From Melioribacter roseus P3M-2 (GTDB taxonomy: Bacteria > Bacteroidota > Ignavibacteria > Ignavibacteriales > Melioribacteraceae), in the NCBI RefSeq assembly GCF_000279145.1, contig NC_018178.1:2765688-2829687 (forward strand): a stretch of DNA of 64,000 nucleotides, in the 5' to 3' direction. The position numbers were made by a program, and so were the translations under genes. The notes under the pieces are model-generated. The model did no database searches, had not been told where the DNA came from, and saw only the letters and a program-made list of their open reading frames with translations. Of this stretch, positions 58,759-64,000 are shown piece after piece. How positions within the stretch are numbered: the stretch's first letter is position 1; the number at the start of each line of letters is the position of its first letter.

Positions 58759-59880
58759 ATGAGAATCGGAATACCGAAAGAAAAGCATTATGAAGAAAAG
58801 AGGGTAGCTCTGGCTCCGGCAGGAGTCAATACTCTGGTTAAATCCGGTCATACCGTTTTTATCGAAACCGGCGCCGGACTGGATAGTCATTTTACCGACG
58901 AAGAATACAGACAGGTGGGCGCAAATATTGTTTATTCCCCCGAAGAAGTTTATCAACGCTCCGATATGATTGTAAAGATTGCGCCTTTGACTGACGACGA
59001 AGCCGATTTGTTAAAAGACGAACAAATAATTTTTTCATTCTTGTATCTGGCGGTTAATAAAAAGAGCATTATCGAAAAACTTTTGAAAAAGAAAATCGTG
59101 GCAATAGCTTACGAATTAATCGAAAAGGGAGATCACCTGCCGGTGCTTCAATCGATGAGCGAAATAGCGGGACAGCTGGCAGTTCAAGCCGGCGAGCGAT
59201 ATCTCGGCAGCGACCATCCGATTGGAAGGGGAATATTATTGGGAGGCATTCCCGGAGTGGCTCCGGCGGCGGTAGTTATTTTAGGCGCCGGCGTTGTCGG
59301 ATTTAACGCCGCCAGAACTGCATATTCGAGAGGCGCTCATGTTATAGTACTCGACAAAGATTTGAGGAGGCTTCAGAGGATTAACGACCTGATTTCCAAA
59401 AGCATTACCACCGTCGCTGCCAATGAATATACAATTGCAAGAGGTGTTAAATTTGCCGATCTGCTCATCGGCGCCGTCCAGATGAAAGCCGAAAAAACTC
59501 CGCATTTGATTTCGGAAGAGATGGTAAAAACGATGAAAAAAGGTTCCGTAATCGTGGACGTATCGATCGATCAGGGCGGCTGTGTCGAAACCAGTCGACC
59601 GACTTCAATCTCCGACCCTATTTACGTAATGCACGATGTAATTCATTATTGCGTGCCTAATATGCCCGCTTTTGTTTCGAGATCGGCTTCGTACGGTCTT
59701 ACGAATGCGGCAATCGAATATATACTCGAAATTGCCGACAACGGACTTTCGAGAGCTTTATTGAGCGATACCGGGCTTTCAAAAGGAGTTTGCACTTTTA
59801 ACGGCTTTTGTTCGAATGAAAACATTGCGGACGTTTACGGACTCGAATTCAGAAGATTACACATTTTCCCAACTAATTAA
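58759..59880 (+). CDS. ald: Alanine dehydrogenase
   Basis: About 373 residues from ATG 58759 (MRIGIPKEKHYEEKRVALAPAGV); an upstream GTG at 58753 adds two residues. The catalytic Lys/His region (QSMSEIAGQLAVQAGERYL), the GAGVVGFNAARTAYSRGAHVIVLD nucleotide motif and VSIDQGGCVETSRPTS are typical. It interconverts alanine and pyruvate plus ammonia with NAD, linking carbon and nitrogen metabolism. The fold is homologous to PntAA but the catalytic residues and length separate them. Confidence 0.92.
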   Translation: MRIGIPKEKHYEEKRVALAPAGVNTLVKSGHTVFIETGAGLDSHFTDEEYRQVGANIVYSPEEVYQRSDMIVKIAPLTDDEADLLKDEQIIFSFLYLAVNKKSIIEKLLKKKIVAIAYELIEKGDHLPVLQSMSEIAGQLAVQAGERYLGSDHPIGRGILLGGIPGVAPAAVVILGAGVVGFNAARTAYSRGAHVIVLDKDLRRLQRINDLISKSITTVAANEYTIARGVKFADLLIGAVQMKAEKTPHLISEEMVKTMKKGSVIVDVSIDQGGCVETSRPTSISDPIYVMHDVIHYCVPNMPAFVSRSASYGLTNAAIEYILEIADNGLSRALLSDTGLSKGVCTFNGFCSNENIADVYGLEFRRLHIFPTN

Positions 59881-59892
59881 ATTGGGTGTCTT

Positions 59893-61245
59893 ATGACATT
59901 AGAACAAACAAGCATAAATAAAACTTCCGGCGCTCCGTGGATCAGTAAATACACTTCAAAGCTTGTAAGCGCCGACGAAGCCGTCAAGGTGATCAAGAGC
60001 GGAGATAAGATTATTATTCAGCCGGGATGCGCGGCGCCTTTGAACTTAATTAATGCAATGGTTAAAAGAAAAGATGAATTGTTCGGCGTTGAAATTTATC
60101 ATATTCTCGTTGTAGGAAATCTGCCTTATACTGAACCGGGAATGGAAAAACATTTCAAGCACAAAGCCTTTTTTATCGGTCATAATACAAGAAGAGCCGT
60201 AAACGAAGGACGCGCGGAATTTATTCCTATTTTTCTTTCCGAAGTAACGCTTCTTTTCAAGAGGGGAGTATTGCAGGCGGACGTGGCTATGATTCACGTT
60301 TCTCCGCCCGACGAACACGGTTTTTGCAGTTATGGTATCGATGTCGGCAATATTAAAACTCCCGCCGAAAAAGCTAAAATTGTTATTGCCCAGGTTAACA
60401 AACAAATGCCGAGAGGTTTGGGCAACAGTTTTATTCACATCAATAAAATCGATTATATCGTTGAAGTCGACGAGCCGTTGCAGGAACTGCCTCAGGTAGA
60501 CCCGAACGCTTCTAAGGAAGAACTCGAAATTTACGATAAAATTGGCCGCAACGTTGCGAGCCTTATTGAGGACGGCTCGACTATTCAAATGGGGATCGGT
60601 TCGATTCCCGACGCTGTGCTCAGATACCTGCACGAAAAAAATGATTTGGGCGTTCACACGGAAATGTTTTCCGACGGACTTATAGAACTGATTGAAGAAG
60701 GAGTGGTAAACGGAGAAAAGAAAACTCTTCATCCCGGAAAAATTATTGCGGGATTTGTTCTCGGTACGAAAAAGTCGTATCGTTTTATCGATAACAATCC
60801 GATTTTCGAATTTCATCCGCAGGAATACGTAAACGACCCGTTTTTAATAGCCAAGAACAATAAAATGGTGGCAATCAATTCGGCAATCGAAATTGACCTT
60901 ACGGGACAGATATGCGCCGACAGTATCGGGACAAAATTATACAGCGGTATTGGCGGACAGGTCGATTTTGTGCGAGGAGCAGCCAGGTCAGAAGGCGGTA
61001 AACCGATTATTGCGCTTCCGGCAGCGACGTCAAATATGAAGTTTTCTAAAATTGTGCCGACCCTTAAAGAAGGAGCCGGAGTTGTAACCTCGCGTGGCGA
61101 CGTCCATTATGTGGTTACCGAATACGGAATTGCCGACCTCTTCGGTAAAACAATTCAGGAAAGGGCTCGCGCGTTAATTGAAATTGCTCATCCCGCTTTT
61201 AGGGACGAATTAACAGAATTTGCCAAAAAAACTTATCACATATGA
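59893..61245 (+). CDS. Acetyl-CoA hydrolase/CoA-transferase (4-hydroxybutyrate CoA-transferase type)
   Basis: 450 residues. The GCAAPLNLINAM oxyanion segment, PPDEHGFCSYGID, QMGIGSIPDAVL and the active Glu in VHTEMFSDGLIEL mark the family I CoA-transferases of the Cat1/4-hydroxybutyrate group; GGQVDFVRGAARSEGGKPIIALPA is the CoA site. It moves CoA between acetyl-CoA and short-chain acids, useful in fermentation. Its TGA overlaps the next ATG. Confidence 0.88.
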   Translation: MTLEQTSINKTSGAPWISKYTSKLVSADEAVKVIKSGDKIIIQPGCAAPLNLINAMVKRKDELFGVEIYHILVVGNLPYTEPGMEKHFKHKAFFIGHNTRRAVNEGRAEFIPIFLSEVTLLFKRGVLQADVAMIHVSPPDEHGFCSYGIDVGNIKTPAEKAKIVIAQVNKQMPRGLGNSFIHINKIDYIVEVDEPLQELPQVDPNASKEELEIYDKIGRNVASLIEDGSTIQMGIGSIPDAVLRYLHEKNDLGVHTEMFSDGLIELIEEGVVNGEKKTLHPGKIIAGFVLGTKKSYRFIDNNPIFEFHPQEYVNDPFLIAKNNKMVAINSAIEIDLTGQICADSIGTKLYSGIGGQVDFVRGAARSEGGKPIIALPAATSNMKFSKIVPTLKEGAGVVTSRGDVHYVVTEYGIADLFGKTIQERARALIEIAHPAFRDELTEFAKKTYHI

Positions 61246-61931
61246 TTGCTGTTATCGGCGACATTCACGGCTGTTTCTTTACACTGAAAGCGCTGTACGA
61301 AAAAATTACAGAAAAATATCCGGGTATTGAAATTTATACCGTCGGCGATCTGGTTGACAGAGGCAATTTCAGTTACGACGTAATTAAATACGTTATTAAA
61401 AACAACATTAAAATTACTCCCGGTAATCACGACTACATGTTCTATCATTTCTTCAAAGATCCTTCGAGCGTATTTGCACGCTCGTGGTTTTTTAACGGCA
61501 ACGAACCGACGCTTCTTTCTTATGAAGACCATCAGAAAGAAATGTTCGAACATATCGATTTTATAAAACAAGCGCCCCTCTATTATAATCTGGACGACTG
61601 TTTTATATCGCATGCCGGCATTTCGAGTAATTACGAAAAATATCTGCCGGAAAATTTCAGAGATAATCTCGAACTTCTGGCGCCGTTTATCAAAGCCGAT
61701 ATAAATACCGATAGGGGAGTAATGTGGACGCGCGATCCTCTCCTTAATTTGGGCAAACTCCAAATAGTCGGTCATACCAAACAACCGGACGTAACTTTTG
61801 TTGAAGATTCTAATGCGGTTTATATCGATACGGGCGCTTGCGTAGGAAACAAATTGAGCGCAGTTATTGTCGAAAAAAGTAACATTATCGATACTCTCGA
61901 TGTTAAAACGGAATTGAAGGATATTATTTAG
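61242..61931 (+). CDS. Metallophosphoesterase (bis-5'-nucleosidyl or protein phosphatase type)
   Basis: 229 residues with the calcineurin-like motifs in order: GDIHG, GDLVDRG, GNHD, SHAG and GHT. Two metals bind at these sites. Such single-domain enzymes act on Ser/Thr phosphate or dinucleoside polyphosphates; which one cannot be told here. It overlaps the CoA-transferase by 4 nt. A heptad repeat begins at its stop codon. Confidence 0.88.
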   Translation: MIAVIGDIHGCFFTLKALYEKITEKYPGIEIYTVGDLVDRGNFSYDVIKYVIKNNIKITPGNHDYMFYHFFKDPSSVFARSWFFNGNEPTLLSYEDHQKEMFEHIDFIKQAPLYYNLDDCFISHAGISSNYEKYLPENFRDNLELLAPFIKADINTDRGVMWTRDPLLNLGKLQIVGHTKQPDVTFVEDSNAVYIDTGACVGNKLSAVIVEKSNIIDTLDVKTELKDII

Positions 61932-61972
61932 GGATTAGGTATTTGGATTGGGGAATAGGGGATTGATTGACT
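61931..61972 (+). repeat. Degenerate 7-nt tandem repeat (GGGATTA type), second array
   Basis: In 7-nt phase: GGGATTA, GGTATTT, GGATTGG, GGAATAG, GGGATTG, ATTGACT. It starts at the last base of the phosphoesterase stop codon and resembles the array at 40486. Confidence 0.65.
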
Positions 61973-62104
61973 GTTGGAGGAAAATTGCCGGAAAAATTAT
62001 TTAGCAGACGGATTGTAAAGTCAAAAAAAATTGCTAAATTTTGAACGAAAAAAAGGGGAGGTATATAGATTATTATTCTACTATTCTCGTAACTAATATG
62101 CAGG

Positions 62105-64000
62105 TTGAATATCTATTCCGGTAAAAAAAATATTCTGATTCGGGTAATAATCTTTATAGCCTTAAGCGGACTTGTTTCAACGGGATTCAAAATAGCCTCC
62201 CCGAAAGGCAATCAGACCAATCCGTATAGTACGTCAAATATTTTAAATTATGGGCATTCCGGATTAAAATTCCTTTCAATACCCGATTCCACCGAAAAAG
62301 GCGAAGAAGAACTGAGACGCGACACCTCCGTCGTCGAATTGTCCCGTAAGGATTCTCTGATTCTTAAAGCAAGGCAGGATTCGATCCGTCGAATTGATTC
62401 GCTCGCCGCAGATTCGACTGCGCGTATTAAATATTTCAGCGCCAAAAGAGACGATTATTACGTTGTTCTGTTCAGACCTAAAAGGAGGTATCCTTTATTT
62501 ATAGAACCGTCGTCTTCCGTAGTTAAGAGGGTAGTGGAACTCGATTCCACCGGATCCAAAGTTATTATCAAAGAATTAATTGGAAATTATGAATACAGAA
62601 TTTTACTCGAAATGTCGCTCGAGGATTACATAAATCTGCGGCTTGCCTCAATAACAAAAGACGAATGGGAAAAGCTGGCCTACAAGTACGAACTAAAAGA
62701 TCAGAATAAAGATTTGAGTCAGCTTATAACCGACATTACCAATATCGAAATTCCGCTGCCGAGCAAATCGCTGTTCAGCATTTTCGGGCCCCCTAAAATA
62801 AACATTAAAATAGCCGGGGCGGTTGATATTCACGGCGCATGGCGCAACGAAACAACCGAAGGAATTACTACTTCGGCTCTGGGTAATACGCGAAACGAAC
62901 CCGATTTCAGACAGCAGGTGCAAATAAATCTCAGCGGAACAATCGGAGACAAATTAAATATTGCTGCCGATTGGAACACGGAACGTACGTTTCAATACGA
63001 AAACCAACTGAAATTAAAATACACAGGTTACGAAGACGAAATAATTCAGAGTATCGAAGCGGGAAACGTATCGCTTCAAACTTCGCCGTTGATTGGCGGA
63101 AGCGAAGCACTTTTCGGTATCAAGGCTAATTTTCAATTGGGACCCTTGAAACTAACCGCTCTGGCTTCGCAGAAGAAAGGCGAAACTCAGGAAGTATCTG
63201 TCAGCGGCGGTTCGAAGTCGCAAGAATTCCAAATTCATGCTTACGATTATTCGCCTAATCACTTCTTTGTTCACGAAATTTATACCGACCCGAATTTAAA
63301 AGTCTTTAATCGTTATTTCAGTAAATTTATTCCCGAGGTAATCGATTCTCTCAGAATAAAAGAAATCGAAGTCTGGAAAACTTACACCGGTTTGTATAAT
63401 CCGAACGAAAGAAAAGGACATGCTTTTATTGACTTGCGTCCGAGAAAAGCTAACGAGAAGTATGACGACTTGAGAAATACCCAAGAACAGACAATCAGCG
63501 GCGTGCAGGAAATAGGCGTCCGCTGGATAAAATTACAGGAAAATGTCGACTACGAAGTTCATCCTGAAACGGGCTTTATTAGTTTCAAAACTCAAATACA
63601 ACAACAGGAAGCAGTGGCGGTAGCTTTCCGAAGAGAAGGTCCTTCCGCTTCTCCGAACGACGATATCTATTACGGCGAATTTCTTAAAGACGTAGCCGCC
63701 GATAGTTCGGCAAATATTGTGTTGCTCTTAGTCAAACCCCCTAACCTTCAGCCTCAATTTAAAAAAGCCTGGAAACTTCAACTAAAAAATATTTACGCTA
63801 TCGGCGGAAGAGAAATTAACAAGGAAGGTTTCAAACTCGATATAAAATATCAGTTCGAAGGAGGAGAGGCTCAGAGCGATTACAACGGAATTAAATTAAT
63901 ACAGGCGTTCGGATTCGATAAAACCGACGAAAGCGGAACCGGAGGACCGGACGGAGCATTTGATTTTATTCCGAGTAAAACAATTATAAAATCGACCGGC
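62105..64000 (+). CDS. sprA: Type IX secretion outer-membrane translocon SprA/Sov (3' end outside window)
   Basis: The frame is open to the right edge (632 codons seen; SprA is normally over 2,000 residues). A hydrophobic signal-like segment (IRVIIFIALSGLVSTGF) is followed by a charged region. From about residue 220 come the family's barrel strands: INIKIAGAVDIHGAWRNETT, LNIAADWNTERTFQYEN, GYEDEIIQSIEAGNVSLQT, LTALASQKKGETQEVSVSGGS and FFVHEIYTD. SprA forms the large T9SS pore, so this gene pairs with the plug protein at 45422 and the sorted protein at 39465. No ATG is in frame near the start; TTG 62105 is the best candidate, but it lacks a spaced ribosome-binding site, and a nearby ATG (62098) is out of frame. 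Confidence 0.88.
   Translation, partial: MNIYSGKKNILIRVIIFIALSGLVSTGFKIASPKGNQTNPYSTSNILNYGHSGLKFLSIPDSTEKGEEELRRDTSVVELSRKDSLILKARQDSIRRIDSLAADSTARIKYFSAKRDDYYVVLFRPKRRYPLFIEPSSSVVKRVVELDSTGSKVIIKELIGNYEYRILLEMSLEDYINLRLASITKDEWEKLAYKYELKDQNKDLSQLITDITNIEIPLPSKSLFSIFGPPKINIKIAGAVDIHGAWRNETTEGITTSALGNTRNEPDFRQQVQINLSGTIGDKLNIAADWNTERTFQYENQLKLKYTGYEDEIIQSIEAGNVSLQTSPLIGGSEALFGIKANFQLGPLKLTALASQKKGETQEVSVSGGSKSQEFQIHAYDYSPNHFFVHEIYTDPNLKVFNRYFSKFIPEVIDSLRIKEIEVWKTYTGLYNPNERKGHAFIDLRPRKANEKYDDLRNTQEQTISGVQEIGVRWIKLQENVDYEVHPETGFISFKTQIQQQEAVAVAFRREGPSASPNDDIYYGEFLKDVAADSSANIVLLLVKPPNLQPQFKKAWKLQLKNIYAIGGREINKEGFKLDIKYQFEGGEAQSDYNGIKLIQAFGFDKTDESGTGGPDGAFDFIPSKTIIKSTG

Noticed and set aside
62098..62124. 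ATG 62098 as the sprA start
   Set aside because: It reads MQVEYLFR and stops before the A8 run, so it cannot be joined to the sprA frame by a change in that run; TTG 62105 is in frame.

Overview
The window looks like chromosome from a Gram-negative, outer-membrane bacterium of the Bacteroidetes/Chlorobi superphylum, most likely an Ignavibacteria-type (Melioribacter-like) anaerobe; this placement is inference. The reasons are a SprA-type type IX secretion (T9SS) translocon at the right edge, a T9SS plug protein (DUF5103), a T9SS C-terminal sorting domain, an LptD homologue, an atpDC pair apart from the other ATP synthase genes, a complex I operon without nuoEFG, and promoter-like TTG-N19-TAnnTTTG signals. 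Gene order is dense with many 1-8 nt overlaps.

Layout. 1-6.3 kb: secreted pectin-degradation genes (GH105, GH28, PL10-type pectate lyase, CE8 pectinesterase). 6.4-12.6 kb: housekeeping (clpS, ychF, pepD, acyl-CoA ligase, SPOR protein, esterase-fold protein). 12.6-14.4 kb: tRNA-Leu(CAA), a decayed GIY-YIG gene, a DUF1593 protein. 14.5-20.2 kb: atpDC, superoxide dismutase, an A-type Fe-S protein, a membrane pyrophosphatase. 20.3-31.4 kb: PagL-like protein and an 11-gene nuo operon on the minus strand, divergent from pntAA-pntAB-pntB (31.6-34.4 kb). These three systems link NADH/quinone, NAD(P)H, pyrophosphate and ion gradients.

34.5-40.5 kb is the accessory region and the best candidate for something undescribed. 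It is visibly A+T-rich. It holds four paralogous secreted solenoid-like proteins (one broken), two of which end in a near-identical 282-bp cassette. Between them lies a large secreted protein with extreme A-ending codon use and an HExxH motif, preceded by a promoter-like element whose spacer contains a G9 tract. A small T9SS-sorted protein follows.

40.6-50.2 kb: sialate O-acetylesterase, crcB-DUF190-PAP2 operon, DUF4097 protein, T9SS plug protein, Gfo/Idh oxidoreductase, lptD. 50.3-56.1 kb: nitrogen cluster with two Amt/PII operons sharing the same promoter and leader, a class-I glutamine amidotransferase, an outer-membrane protein and a nitrilase-family amidase. 56.2-61.9 kb: fused SpmA/SpmB, hydroxyacid dehydrogenase, alanine dehydrogenase, CoA-transferase, phosphoesterase. 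62.1 kb to the edge: sprA, cut by the window.

A recurrent oddity is single-base frame breaks at A/T homopolymers, mostly within or next to signal peptides (GH28, accessory protein, PAP2, DUF5103). Sequencing undercalls are the simplest explanation; contingency slippage is the alternative.
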